This document shows, in pieces, positions 49,390 to 58,141 of a DNA stretch of 64,000 nucleotides (within the stretch, counting starts at the first letter, position 1; every line of letters begins with the position of its first letter). The notes under the pieces are model-generated. The model had not been told where the DNA came from. It did not search any database and saw only the letters and a list, made by a program, of their open reading frames with translations. The stretch is from assembly GCA_964478075.1 (NCBI GenBank), contig CAYZGO010000012.1, positions 35,635 to 99,634 of the forward strand, read 5' to 3'. The translations under genes and the position numbers were made by a program. Source of the stretch: DAOUEX01 sp034430235 (GTDB taxonomy: Bacteria; Chloroflexota; Anaerolineae; UBA2200).

Positions 49390-51495
49390 CTACGGTCCGG
49401 GCACGCCCATGTACGCTTCCACCACCTGCCGGAACAGTGGCGCGGCGTTGCCCCCACCCTCGCCGCCGTGTTCCAGCACAACAGCCACGGCAATCTGGGG
49501 GTCATCAACCGGGGCGAAGCCTACAAACCAGGCGTGGGGCTCACCAGGTGGAGCTTCTGCCGTGCCAGACTTGCCGGCCATGCGCACGGTCGCACCAAAG
49601 AAAGCCCGGCATGCCGTGCCGCGCGTGACCACGCCCTCCATAGCGCGACGTACCACTTCCAGGGTTGCCGCTGAGACGGGCGGGTAACCCAGTACTTCTG
49701 GGCCAAAATCCTCCACGTCGTCACTCATCAGCGAGCCAATTCGCCGCACCAGCCGCGGACGATACAGCGTGCCCCCATTGGCAACCGCCGCAACCATGTT
49801 GGCCATCTGCAGCGGCGTCACCAACACGTCTCCCTGCCCGATAGCCATGTTCACCGCATCGCGCGGCAACCACTGCTGTTCCGCTCCGGAATAGTGCTGT
49901 GCCTTCCAATCGGGGTCCGCTATGAGACCTGCCGCCGCATCCAGGGCATTCAGCCCTGTAGGTACGCCTAGACCAAAGCCCTTCGCGTAGCGTGGCAGGG
50001 CATACGGGTCATGCTCATTCAGTGCCTTGCCCACTGTCCAGAAAACGATGTTGCAGGAATTGATCAACCCCTGAAGCAGATCAAGCGTGCCATGCCCACT
50101 GCGAAGCCAGCAATAGCGCGTGAGGCCGTCAGCCAGGCCATCCCAGTGTCCAGCGCAATAGAAAGTGCTGTGCTCAGTCAGGCCTAATTCCTCCATGCCG
50201 GCACACATGGTCACGATCTTGAAAGATGACCCAGCTGGGTAGGCGCCAGCAATAGCACGGTTCAGAAAGGGACGCTCGGGATCGTCCAACAATGCCTGCC
50301 ACTGCTCATCTGTAGCGCCAGCAGTGAGCATGCCAGGGTCGTACCCGGGATGGCTGACCAGGGCCAGCACCTCGCCGTTGCGTACGTCCAGCACGGCGAT
50401 GGCTCCTACGCGCTTGTCCAGAATGCTTTCCGCAGCACGCTGCAAATGCACGTCCAGCGTGGTGTAGATGCTGCGGCTCGGTTCTGCAGGCCGCTCGGCC
50501 AGCGTCCACACGATACGGCCGTCTGGACTGATGATGGCCAGTGTGCCGCCCCGCGTACCGGCCAGGTGCTTTTCGCCCCAACCCTCCAACCCCGATACGC
50601 CTACCAGATCACCGGCGCTGTAGCCTTGTGCTTCGAGGCGAGACAGCGTCTCAGCATCAATTTCGGCCATGTAACCTATCACCTGCGCAGCCAGGCTGCC
50701 GTGGGGATAAGCCCGCACTGGTTTCTCACGCCAGGCGATGCCCGGCACCGACGACAATAACGCCTCATTGGCCTGCGCGGCTTCGGGCGTTATGTCACCC
50801 ACCGGCATGAACCAGTCAGGACGGCCCGCGTGGGCATATTTGGCCTTGATCGTCTCATTTGGCAGTCGCAGCAACGTTCTCAACACATAGAGAAGCTGGG
50901 CTTCGTCCTCAATCTGGCCGGTCACTACGCCTAGCTCAATGATATGCCCTTCCGTAGCCAGGGGCAAGTCTTTGCGATCGTAGATGTTGCCCCGCGAAGG
51001 CACATTTATGAACATGTGCACCAGATTATCCCATACCAGCAGGGGAAAGATAGCTTTTGGTGTCCAGTCCACCGCCCAGCGTTGCCCATCGTAAGAGAGG
51101 TCCAACGCGTTCTCAATCTGGAATTGGCCCGCCAGCCGTGTGTCCATCGTCAAGGTGAAGCTGACCTGCGCTGTGGCGGCCAACACGCGCTGCACGCCAG
51201 TGATACTGGCGGTCAACCCGGTCATGGTCGCCTCTGCAGCGATAGCGCGGTAGCGTGAAACGAATTTCTCGGCAGGCACAGCCGCCACGGCTGAAGAGGA
51301 AAGCATGGCGTACATCCTCTCGTAGGAGCCATTTTGCCAGGCACGCAAGTATTCGCGCGCCACGGTCTCTGCTCCAGCGAGGGAGGGTGTGGGCGTCGGT
51401 GAAGGAATCGGCGTAGGTTGTGGCTCAGCCCGGCACGAAGAAAGCGCCATGAGCGCCAGCAGCAATGCGCAGCTCAACAGACAGCGCCAGTGCAC
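49390..51495 (-). CDS. Penicillin-binding protein, MecA/PBP2-like transpeptidase lipoprotein
   Basis: A 701-residue class B-type PBP. Cys21 closes a lipoprotein signal peptide (ALSSC), followed by a Pro/Thr linker. Residues 40-150 form an NTF2-like MecA N-terminal domain and residues 155-310 a PBP dimerisation domain (RGNIYDRKDLPLA, GVSGLEGWGEKHLAG). In the transpeptidase domain Ser423-Ser-Phe-Lys426 (PAGSSFK) is the active site, S480-C-N482 the second motif and KSGTAE the third. The third motif has Ser where most have Thr. It cross-links peptidoglycan outside the membrane. The lipid anchor in place of a transmembrane helix is unusual. Promoter at 51543-51571. Confidence 0.93.
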   Translation of the reverse strand: MHWRCLLSCALLLALMALSSCRAEPQPTPIPSPTPTPSLAGAETVAREYLRAWQNGSYERMYAMLSSSAVAAVPAEKFVSRYRAIAAEATMTGLTASITGVQRVLAATAQVSFTLTMDTRLAGQFQIENALDLSYDGQRWAVDWTPKAIFPLLVWDNLVHMFINVPSRGNIYDRKDLPLATEGHIIELGVVTGQIEDEAQLLYVLRTLLRLPNETIKAKYAHAGRPDWFMPVGDITPEAAQANEALLSSVPGIAWREKPVRAYPHGSLAAQVIGYMAEIDAETLSRLEAQGYSAGDLVGVSGLEGWGEKHLAGTRGGTLAIISPDGRIVWTLAERPAEPSRSIYTTLDVHLQRAAESILDKRVGAIAVLDVRNGEVLALVSHPGYDPGMLTAGATDEQWQALLDDPERPFLNRAIAGAYPAGSSFKIVTMCAGMEELGLTEHSTFYCAGHWDGLADGLTRYCWLRSGHGTLDLLQGLINSCNIVFWTVGKALNEHDPYALPRYAKGFGLGVPTGLNALDAAAGLIADPDWKAQHYSGAEQQWLPRDAVNMAIGQGDVLVTPLQMANMVAAVANGGTLYRPRLVRRIGSLMSDDVEDFGPEVLGYPPVSAATLEVVRRAMEGVVTRGTACRAFFGATVRMAGKSGTAEAPPGEPHAWFVGFAPVDDPQIAVAVVLEHGGEGGGNAAPLFRQVVEAYMGVPGP

Positions 51496-51542
51496 AGCCC
51501 AGAGTCCTTTCTACAGGTGAAATGCCCGCCTTACGGCATCTT

Positions 51543-51571
51543 ATTATACTCTATGCCACTTGTTTTGGGAA
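51543..51571 (-). promoter_or_regulatory. Putative promoter of the PBP gene
   Basis: On the minus strand TTCCCA, 17 bp, TATAAT, 48 bp upstream of the start codon. Confidence 0.55.
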
Positions 51572-51753
51572 GCCGCGCGTACCAGTCGCTGAACAACAGA
51601 AAGCCTCCCCATCCTGGCGATGGAATGCTTCTTCCGTCACGCGTCCAGGCCCAAGGTCGCACTCTGATGACGTTGCGTGTACGCATAATAACACGAACTT
51701 GCTGGAATATCAAGAGGGAGTCTTTGCACAGTTTCCAGTTAGTAGCATGCTCA

Positions 51754-51782
51754 TTGACAGGTTCAGCAAATATGCGTACAAT
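51754..51782 (+). promoter_or_regulatory. Sigma-70-type promoter of the receiver-ParA operon
   Basis: TTGACA, 17 bp, TACAAT, 93 bp before the first ATG of the operon. This is the strongest promoter match on the plus strand. Confidence 0.85.
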
Positions 51783-51874
51783 AGTGTCAAACGGTTTGCA
51801 GCTCACCTGAGAACTGCTGACACCCGGGAAATGATAAGCGTTGTACCGTATCTTTGTTCTTCGGGAGAATCTCT

Positions 51875-53050
51875 ATGAAGAAGATCCTCGTCATTGACGA
51901 CGAACCTGATGCGCTCAAGATGTTGACCATGACCCTCAAGGCTGCCGGTTATGAGGTGGTGACGGGCGCCAATGGACAGGAGGGTATCCGTCAGGCAGTG
52001 AAGGAACGCCCCGATCTGATTGTGCTTGACGTGATGATGCCGGGAATGGATGGCCACGAGGTGAGCCGCCGGCTGCGCCGTATGGCTGACTTTGCTCAAG
52101 TCCCCATCATCTTCCTCTCTGCCCTGGACCAAGTAGATGACAAAGTGAAGGGCTTGCGCGCTGGGGGCAGCGACTATCTCACAAAACCCGTGTCTCCACA
52201 GGAGTTGCTGGCTCGGATAGCTGCTTTCCTGGGCGCCTACTCCGCGGAGCAGGCCTACGTGGCTGCGCTGTTCGGCAGCAAAGGGGGCGTAGGCACGACG
52301 ACGATAGCTGTCAATCTGGCACTGTCCCTGCGACAGCAAGCCCGGGCATCGGTTGTACTGGTAGATGGACACGAGGAGGGCGGTGATATAGGAGTTTTCC
52401 TCAACATCTTGCACAGCCATCACGCTGGCGAGTTGATGGGTGTCATTGACCAGTTGGACCAGGAGATCTTCAGGAGCGCGTTAGTGGAGCACTCATCTGG
52501 CTTGCAGGTGCTGCTGTCACCGCCCCAGGGCTCGGCTGTTTTGCCTATTCCCCCATCAAGTTGGGCACGGATCCTGGCCGAGTTGCGTAATATGGCGGAT
52601 CTCGTTGTCTTTGATGGGCCACCTTTGCGTTCGGCCAGTTGGGCACCCGTCCTGGATTTGGCTAACGACGTATTCCTGGTCATCACGCCCGAGATCAGTG
52701 CGATGAAACGAGTCGGCTTCGCTCGTGATCTGGCCCAGTCGCGGAGGCAGGAGTCCGTCAGCGTGCACGTGCTTCTCAATCGTTACACCAAACAAACCGG
52801 CTTCTCCGTCGGTGCCATCACCCGCACCCTGGATACTCCCATTCGTGTTCGCATTGACGACGTTGGCCCCTTGAACACCTATGCCATCAATCACGGCGTA
52901 CCACTGGTGTTGAGTGACAGGCGCAACCGTTTGACCCGGGCGATTTCGCGCCTTGCACGTGAGGTTATCGAGCAGCAACCAACGGTTGCTGTTCAGAAGA
53001 AAAGGAAACAGCCCCTCGCTCTATTGCGGCGCCTGTTCATGATGTTGTGA
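51875..53050 (+). CDS. Receiver domain fused to ParA/MinD-like ATPase (CpaE-like), 1
   Basis: A 391-residue protein. Residues 1-120 are a complete receiver domain with phospho-acceptor Asp52 in IVLDVMMPGMDG and the conserved Lys in DYLTKPVSP. Residues 130-370 are a MinD/ParA-type ATPase with the deviant Walker A GSKGGVGTTT and VVLVDGHEEGGDIG as switch region; the usual Asp after VD is present as VDGH. This is the CpaE/TadZ layout, which localises pilus machinery. No tad genes are in the window. The gene is followed by a paralogue and a histidine kinase. Confidence 0.9.
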   Translation: MKKILVIDDEPDALKMLTMTLKAAGYEVVTGANGQEGIRQAVKERPDLIVLDVMMPGMDGHEVSRRLRRMADFAQVPIIFLSALDQVDDKVKGLRAGGSDYLTKPVSPQELLARIAAFLGAYSAEQAYVAALFGSKGGVGTTTIAVNLALSLRQQARASVVLVDGHEEGGDIGVFLNILHSHHAGELMGVIDQLDQEIFRSALVEHSSGLQVLLSPPQGSAVLPIPPSSWARILAELRNMADLVVFDGPPLRSASWAPVLDLANDVFLVITPEISAMKRVGFARDLAQSRRQESVSVHVLLNRYTKQTGFSVGAITRTLDTPIRVRIDDVGPLNTYAINHGVPLVLSDRRNRLTRAISRLAREVIEQQPTVAVQKKRKQPLALLRRLFMML

Positions 53051-53087
53051 GGAGTCACGTACGGCACAGCTATTCGGAGGCGTATCC

Positions 53088-54236
53088 ATGACTGGCAAGA
53101 TACTGGTCGTTGACGATGACCCCTCCACTCTCCGCTTCATGAGACTTTTGCTGACAGCAGAAGGTTTCGCGGTAGCCACAGCCCAGGATGCCCAGGAAGG
53201 GTTGCGTGCAGTTCAGACAGAGCAACCTGATCTCATCATTCTGGACATCATGATGCCGGACATGGACGGGATGGATATGTGTCGCCAGCTACGCGGCCGA
53301 CCGGACACGGCGGACATTCCCATTATCTTCCTTACGGCCAAGGTGCAGCTTGATGACAGGGTTGCAGGCTTGAAGGCCGGCGCTGATGACTATATCACAA
53401 AACCAGCCGAGCCCAGAGAGATTGTGGCACGGGTAGAGGCTGTGCTGGCTCGGACAAGACGCGCACCGCCAGCGAGGCAGGGACGGGTAGTCGCCCTGAT
53501 TGGGGCCAAAGGGGGTATGGGCACTTCCACCATGGCCGTGAATCTGGCGGTTGCGCTGGAGCAACGCCAGTTGTCTACTCTGCTGATTGATTTACACCAC
53601 TATTCCGGTACGATTGCGCAGCAACTCAAGCTTGCGGTACGCTCCTCGCTGACAGATCTATTGGCACTGGAACCCGATCAGATTGACGGTCAGCAGGTGC
53701 AGAGAGTGCTCATGCTGCACCCCTCGGGCGCGCGCGCCCTGCTGAGTCCTCCGGCCGGCGCAGGCCTGATCGAATTGCCCGTAGGCCATGCTACAGCGAT
53801 TGTGCGCGGCGCCAAGTTGCTGTCCGATATCGTCCTCCTGGATTTGCCACACGTGCCGTCGCCAGCTTTGAAAGAGGTGCTCAGCCTGAGTGACATGGCC
53901 TTGATTGTGCTGGAGCCAGAACCCATACCCGTGGCGTGTGCGGAGCAGACTCTGCCTCTACTTGAGGAGGCCGGTCTGATAGGCGAGGCGGTCGGCCTGA
54001 TTGTGGTTAACCACACGCAGTCTGTGACTAGTCTTCCGTTGGCTGACATCGAGCGCACGTTGAACAAGAGCTGCCTGGGCGTCATACCCCCTGCGTTCGC
54101 AGAACTGGCCCATTCAGATCACCACGGCACGCCAGTAATCCTATCCAAACCGCAAAGCATGGTTTCAATCTCTTTACGAGAGTTGGCCGAACGAGTGCAA
54201 ACTAGGGTTTCCAGTCTCGGCCTCTACGCGCGTTAA
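53088..54236 (+). CDS. Receiver domain fused to ParA/MinD-like ATPase (CpaE-like), 2
   Basis: A 382-residue paralogue of the preceding gene. The receiver domain has Asp53 in IILDIMMPDMDGMD and Lys in DYITKPAEP. The ATPase domain has Walker A GAKGGMGTST, in which one Gly-Val becomes Gly-Met, and TLLIDLHHYSGTI in place of the usual switch motif. The histidines and missing Gly suggest altered nucleotide handling compared with the first copy. The gap to the first gene is 37 bp. Tandem duplication followed by divergence is likely. Confidence 0.9.
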   Translation: MTGKILVVDDDPSTLRFMRLLLTAEGFAVATAQDAQEGLRAVQTEQPDLIILDIMMPDMDGMDMCRQLRGRPDTADIPIIFLTAKVQLDDRVAGLKAGADDYITKPAEPREIVARVEAVLARTRRAPPARQGRVVALIGAKGGMGTSTMAVNLAVALEQRQLSTLLIDLHHYSGTIAQQLKLAVRSSLTDLLALEPDQIDGQQVQRVLMLHPSGARALLSPPAGAGLIELPVGHATAIVRGAKLLSDIVLLDLPHVPSPALKEVLSLSDMALIVLEPEPIPVACAEQTLPLLEEAGLIGEAVGLIVVNHTQSVTSLPLADIERTLNKSCLGVIPPAFAELAHSDHHGTPVILSKPQSMVSISLRELAERVQTRVSSLGLYAR

Positions 54237-54265
54237 CTACGACTGTCAATGCGGATATAATACCT

Positions 54266-56113
54266 ATGATTGGCCCTGAGGAACAACTGGCCTTGTTGAA
54301 GCGGATTGCAGCCCTGGCTCATCAGGTGTCCAGCGCACAAATGCTCTATGAGAGTTTGGCGAGGCAACTGCACGGTCTGCTACCCACTGATTACGTCAGC
54401 ATTGCCCTGTTGGACAGGGATGAGGACGGGGTGTTCGCCTTCCAGATGGCTGGGCAAGATAGCATCAACGCGACGAGCAACAGGCTGCCTCTGGAAGCAG
54501 TCGGCAGTCTGGGCTGGGCGCTGGCGCATCATCGTGCGCTGCTGCGCGCTGATCTGCCCCTCGACCAGCGTTTTCCAGAGGATGGGCAGTTGGTTGAGGC
54601 AGGGATACGGTCGCTGCTTAACCTGCCCCTGATGGCTGGCGAGGAAGTGCTGGGCACGCTCACCATTGGCCACAGCGAGGCTGACGTCTATTCCGCAACT
54701 GATATCCAACGTCTGGAGCCAGTCTGTGCGCAACTCGCTCTGGCCCTCGAGAACGTGCGGCTGCGCGCCGGGCTCGGTCTCCCCGAGCACAGCCACGATC
54801 AACTGAAACGGCGTTTGTCCGAGGCAGAAGACTGGGCCGCAGAGCTAGAACGCCTGCTGGACGTAGTCACGGAGCTGCAGCGCGTAGCTGCCCCCATTGC
54901 GGGTCAGGACTCCCTCGACAAAGTATTGACGCGCATCATGGAGACCATCACCGAGTTCATGCAGGTTGACCATCACATAAGTGCTCTTCTCATGGCCAGA
55001 GAGGGCCAGGCCAGGATGGTCCTCAGGGTAGTGCAACCGAGCACACCCCGTCTCATCGCTGAGGCCAAACAGAAACTGCTGGAAGGGTTCGAGTCGTTGA
55101 CCGGTCAGCACCTGCCTGAGCAGTCTATCGAGCTGACGACAGAGATGCTGGCAGAGCCATTGGCCGGCGATGACCAGAGCTTGCAGTCATTTATTATTAC
55201 TCCGCTGATCATTGCCAGGCGCGTCATCGGCATGTTCAGTGTGAACAGCCCGAATCCAGGCAGCATGGCTACGGGGGAGATCAGTCTGTCGGCAGCGGTG
55301 AGCAGTCAGGTCGCCATCACCGTGGAGAATGTACGGCTCTTTACGGCACTGCAGGAGGCATGCGAGGAACTCAAGCACCTCGATCGGCTGAAGGACGAGC
55401 TTGTCAGTACCGTGTCCCACGAAGTGCGCGCCCCCCTTCACTCCATCAGCGGATTCGTGGAATTGCTGCTCAGTGGAAAGATCAAGGACAAGGCAGCGCA
55501 GCAAGAGTGCCTCGAGACCATAGATCGACAGACTCAGCAGCTGGCCCGGCTGATAGACAGTTTGCTAGACGTGGCGCGTATGGAAGCGGGCCGCTTTGCT
55601 CTGCGAAAAGGCCGTGTACATATGCACGAGGTAATTCAAGAGGTGGTGGCAGAGCTGCAGCCGATGGCCGACGAAACGCGAATCACACTGGTGAACAGAG
55701 CGACGCCTGATCTCCCCATCATCTTCGCAGACTCGGAACGCCTGGGGCAGGTGGTCAGGAACCTGATTCACAACGCCCTCAAATTCACTCCCCACAACGG
55801 TCACGTGACGATCTCGACTTTGGTGAGCGCTGACCAACTGGTAGTCACTGTGGAGGATGACGGGATCGGCATCCCAGCCGAGGCAATACCCCACCTATTT
55901 GAACGCTTCTATCGGGTGGAAAGCTCCGACACCCGCCGTGCCCGCGGGACCGGTTTGGGGCTGTACATTTGCAAGCAGATTGTGCTCGCTCATGGTGGCG
56001 ACATCTGGGTTGCCAGCAAGCCGGAAAAGGGGGCGACTTTCTGCTTCAGCCTGCCGCTGAGCGATGCTTGTCAGCCGCCGAACGACAAAAGCCCGTCTAC
56101 CGCTTCGCAGTGA
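54266..56113 (+). CDS. Two-GAF-domain sensor histidine kinase
   Basis: A 615-residue soluble histidine kinase: a first GAF domain (residues 10-170), a linker with coiled coil (SEAEDWAAELERLLDVVTELQ), a second GAF domain (190-360), then HisKA with His385 in VSHEVRAPLHS and a HATPase with VRNLIHNALKFTP, DDGIGIP and GTGLGLYI. It lacks membrane segments. It is the likely phosphodonor for the two receiver-ParA proteins upstream. TATAAT at 54256-54261 ends 4 bp before the ATG, so an additional leaderless transcript is possible. The last nine codons and stop lie in a dispersed hairpin repeat. Confidence 0.93.
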   Translation: MIGPEEQLALLKRIAALAHQVSSAQMLYESLARQLHGLLPTDYVSIALLDRDEDGVFAFQMAGQDSINATSNRLPLEAVGSLGWALAHHRALLRADLPLDQRFPEDGQLVEAGIRSLLNLPLMAGEEVLGTLTIGHSEADVYSATDIQRLEPVCAQLALALENVRLRAGLGLPEHSHDQLKRRLSEAEDWAAELERLLDVVTELQRVAAPIAGQDSLDKVLTRIMETITEFMQVDHHISALLMAREGQARMVLRVVQPSTPRLIAEAKQKLLEGFESLTGQHLPEQSIELTTEMLAEPLAGDDQSLQSFIITPLIIARRVIGMFSVNSPNPGSMATGEISLSAAVSSQVAITVENVRLFTALQEACEELKHLDRLKDELVSTVSHEVRAPLHSISGFVELLLSGKIKDKAAQQECLETIDRQTQQLARLIDSLLDVARMEAGRFALRKGRVHMHEVIQEVVAELQPMADETRITLVNRATPDLPIIFADSERLGQVVRNLIHNALKFTPHNGHVTISTLVSADQLVVTVEDDGIGIPAEAIPHLFERFYRVESSDTRRARGTGLGLYICKQIVLAHGGDIWVASKPEKGATFCFSLPLSDACQPPNDKSPSTASQ

Positions 56114-56120
56114 ATGGGCT
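56087..56120. repeat. Intergenic hairpin repeat, copy B (overlaps the kinase stop)
   Basis: AAAAGCCCGTCTACCGCTTC then GCAGTGAATGGGCT. The left and right halves pair to form a stem of about 12 bp. The kinase stop codon TGA is inside it. Confidence 0.7.
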
Positions 56121-56152
56121 AATCTATCTGCTATGGCGTCCATGCACCCCAC

Positions 56153-56180
56153 CTACCTCGTGTGGTAAGAGACACCGTGG
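56153..56180. repeat. CTTACC-type repeat, copy 2
   Basis: CTACCTCGTGTGGTAAGAG, then ACACCGTGG. Its position relative to the tRNA-Arg copy matches that of the copies near the intact tRNA at 60.25 kb. Confidence 0.5.
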
Positions 56181-56217
56181 CTGCAGCTCGATTGACCGCT
56201 AACTGGTAACTGTTCCA

Positions 56218-56473
56218 GCACCCCTGGGGCGATTCGAACGCCCGACCGACTGCTTACAGAGTACTGCACAAACATGTAGACCAATAAGCCCCACTTTCAA
56301 CGCGAAAGTCCTTTGTCAAGTTCAGTGATTCATGCACGAGGCAGTAGAAGGCAGTTGCTCTCCCGTCTCCGCTTCGCTGCGCGCCGTTCGTCCCGCAGGG
56401 CCGAAGGTCCCTGACGGGAGGACGAACGGCCCCGTCGTAGCGGGGCGAACGGTGTCCACTGAGCTACAGGGGC
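56218..56473 (-). pseudogene. tRNA-Arg(TCT) copy interrupted by two insertions
   Basis: All parts of the intact tRNA at 60254-60326 are present in order, but split. The 3' part (acceptor, T-arm, 3' anticodon stem) is at 56218-56256. A 90-bp insert in the anticodon loop (56257-56346) with TA at both edges follows. Then comes AGAAGGCAGTTGCTCT (middle part), a 92-bp GC-rich palindromic insert in the D-arm (56362-56453), and GTCCACTGAGCTACAGGGGC (5' end). The remaining tRNA sequence is essentially unmutated, so the insertions look recent. It cannot fold as a tRNA unless both inserts are removed. Confidence 0.8.
56362..56453. repeat. GC-rich palindromic insert in a tRNA D-arm
   Basis: Contains CTCCGCTTCGCTGCG and the inverted repeat CCGTTCGTCC ... 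GGACGAACGG. Related sequence sits in the D region of the tRNA-like locus at 47.8 kb and free at 48.05-48.12 kb. Confidence 0.65.
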
Positions 56474-56669
56474 AGCCTGTAGTGCCTGTGCAGTCTATAC
56501 CACTACCTGTTGTGGTCTATGCTGTTAAGGTTGACAGCCGTTTATCACCGAAGCAGTCGGTCTGTTTCGACCAACAAAGAAGCCCTACCGGTGACTTTGC
56601 ATCTGGCAGGGCTTCGTCGTATCCTCGCCTTCGGCCTGGGCTGTTCGCGCAGGGTGGTCCCGATATCCG
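56474..56669. other. Intergenic spacer between the interrupted tRNA and secB-like gene
   Basis: No gene recognised. AAGCCCTACCGG and CTGGCAGGGCTT at 56580-56612 form a hairpin that could terminate the chaperone transcript from the right. Confidence 0.45.
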
Positions 56670-57233
56670 TTACTCCACAGTAGCATTGTCAGTAGGCTCC
56701 CCAGACTGAGCAGGCTCCTGGGTCAAAGCCTCAATCTTCAGCTTATCTATCGTCGGCAAGGGATGCATTGGGACCTCCATACGACGCATCAGGTCATGCG
56801 CAGACTCCCTCGCGTACGGCCAGAGCAGTGTGAGGATAGTGGCGCCTAATCGAGCATCTTGCACTTCATCTTTGCTGGGCAGAGAAACCGACGAATCCCT
56901 TGGCCTCCACAAGCCGTCCAGCGACAACCGCATGCGATACTCAGGGGCCGCTTCGTTTGGAAACACAAGGTTGAGAGTGAGCCTCCCGAGCAAGCCTTCC
57001 CCGGCCACTGACACCCGAACATCACTGTGCAGGACTGGTTTGGTGACAGGCTCATGACCGGGCTTGCGCCCTTCTAGCCTTTCGACACGGACCTCATAGA
57101 GACGCACGGCCGTCAATTGCCAATCATACAGCACTCTGTTTATGTCCTCAGGTGTCAGGGCTGCTTTGGCAGCCCACGATAACTTGCTATGAACGGCTGT
57201 GTCCTCTGACTTGGCAGTAGTCTTCGCGTCCAT
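56670..57233 (-). CDS. SecB-like chaperone of a toxin-antitoxin-chaperone module
   Basis: A 187-residue protein with SecB-like character in the centre: VRLYEVRVERLEGRK as first strand-hairpin, DVRVSVAGEGLLGRLTLNLVF, and the helix region TILTLLWPYARESAHDLMRRMEVPMHPLPTIDKL, which parallels the LxPYARE...P segment of SecB. It is longer than E. coli SecB (155). The ATG follows the antitoxin stop with no gap (TAAATG), so it is the third gene of the higB-higA-secB order. In such modules the chaperone protects the antitoxin from proteolysis. Housekeeping export SecB is less likely given the linkage. Confidence 0.82.
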   Translation of the reverse strand: MDAKTTAKSEDTAVHSKLSWAAKAALTPEDINRVLYDWQLTAVRLYEVRVERLEGRKPGHEPVTKPVLHSDVRVSVAGEGLLGRLTLNLVFPNEAAPEYRMRLSLDGLWRPRDSSVSLPSKDEVQDARLGATILTLLWPYARESAHDLMRRMEVPMHPLPTIDKLKIEALTQEPAQSGEPTDNATVE

Positions 57234-57725
57234 TTACGCAGCCTCTATTGCCCGGCCGTACCAAAGAGAACCTTCCCGACGAGACCCGAATTCTCTCAAG
57301 TCGAATTTCACTTGGTTGTGCCACACGTCCGGTTCAGTCAGCACATCGAGCCATGGAATGGTCGGATGCACCACTTGTGAAAACTCGCCTTCGGCCTGGA
57401 GGACTGGAATCGCGTTGCGCATATCTGCCTCAGCCTGAGCCCTTTGGGTTTCTGGCCGTACAAACTGAATGCGTAGGTCAGCACCCAAAGCCTTGGCCAG
57501 TTTGTTCAGAACCGAAAGTGAGGCACGTGCAACACCCGTCTCCAATCGTGAGATATTTGACTGTGCAGTCCCAGCCTTCTCGGCCAATTGCTGCTGCGTC
57601 ATGCCTAACTCAATGCGCAGACGCAACACTTCACGTGCAATTTGGAATTGTGGGTCAAGGTCCTCATAGGCTTGCGCGAACTCGGGCTTCTTCTTTAGCT
57701 CAGCAATCAGTTCTCTGACTTTCAT
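57234..57725 (-). CDS. higA: HigA-like antitoxin with C-terminal extension (chaperone-addicted type)
   Basis: A 163-residue XRE-family protein. Residues 30-88 are a Cro/C1 helix-turn-helix (LGMTQQQLAEKAGTAQSNISRLETG). After it comes an extension of about 70 residues rich in aromatic and aliphatic residues (FSQVVHPTIPWLDVL, VWHNQVKFDLREFG, GSLWYGRAIEAA). Ordinary HigA proteins are about 100-130 residues. In chaperone-controlled systems an extra C-terminal chaperone addiction segment targets the antitoxin to SecB, and this extension is a good candidate. It lies between toxin and chaperone, and a palindrome upstream of the toxin fits autoregulation. Confidence 0.88.
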   Translation of the reverse strand: MKVRELIAELKKKPEFAQAYEDLDPQFQIAREVLRLRIELGMTQQQLAEKAGTAQSNISRLETGVARASLSVLNKLAKALGADLRIQFVRPETQRAQAEADMRNAIPVLQAEGEFSQVVHPTIPWLDVLTEPDVWHNQVKFDLREFGSRREGSLWYGRAIEAA

Positions 57726-57735
57726 CAACAACCCC

Positions 57736-58116
57736 TTACTTTCCTGAGTAGTAGGCTTTTACCTCGCTAGCTCTCTTGTCGGCTGTCTTGATGGCATCGG
57801 TGGAAAAATCCTTCTTCTTGACAATGTGCACGACGACGATAGTTCGACGAATCCGGATGAGGAGACAGCGGTAGCCAGGCTTTCCACGGATGACGAGTTC
57901 ACAGACATGCTGCCTCGAACTGCGTATCCTCTTGAGGTGTCGCGCTTCGAAGAGTTTATGCAAGCCATGCTCGGCGACTTCTTCTTCGAGCTGCTCGAGG
58001 TTCCTAAGAATGAGTGCTTGCTGTTCGTCGGTTTGCTTCTGAAGGAACTTGTGAACGACGCCCCGGTTCTTCCACGGAGGATATAGCTCTACTGACCAGT
58101 TGATAGCGTTATGCAT
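57736..58116 (-). CDS. higB: HigB/RelE-like toxin (Gp49-type)
   Basis: A 126-residue toxin of the HigB/phage Gp49 family: WSVELYPPWKNRGVVHKFL, ILRNLEQLEEEVAEHG, HLKRIRSSRQHVCELVIRGKPGYRCLLIRI and a C-terminal VVVHIVKKKDFSTDAIKTADKRA. The family cleaves mRNA at the ribosome. I chose the ATG at 58116 because a near-consensus promoter lies 26-53 bp upstream of it, within the longer open frame. Toxin precedes antitoxin, the usual hig order. The gap to the antitoxin ATG is 10 bp. Confidence 0.88.
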   Translation of the reverse strand: MHNAINWSVELYPPWKNRGVVHKFLQKQTDEQQALILRNLEQLEEEVAEHGLHKLFEARHLKRIRSSRQHVCELVIRGKPGYRCLLIRIRRTIVVVHIVKKKDFSTDAIKTADKRASEVKAYYSGK

Positions 58117-58141
58117 GTAGTAGCCTTCAGAGCCCGTCCCC

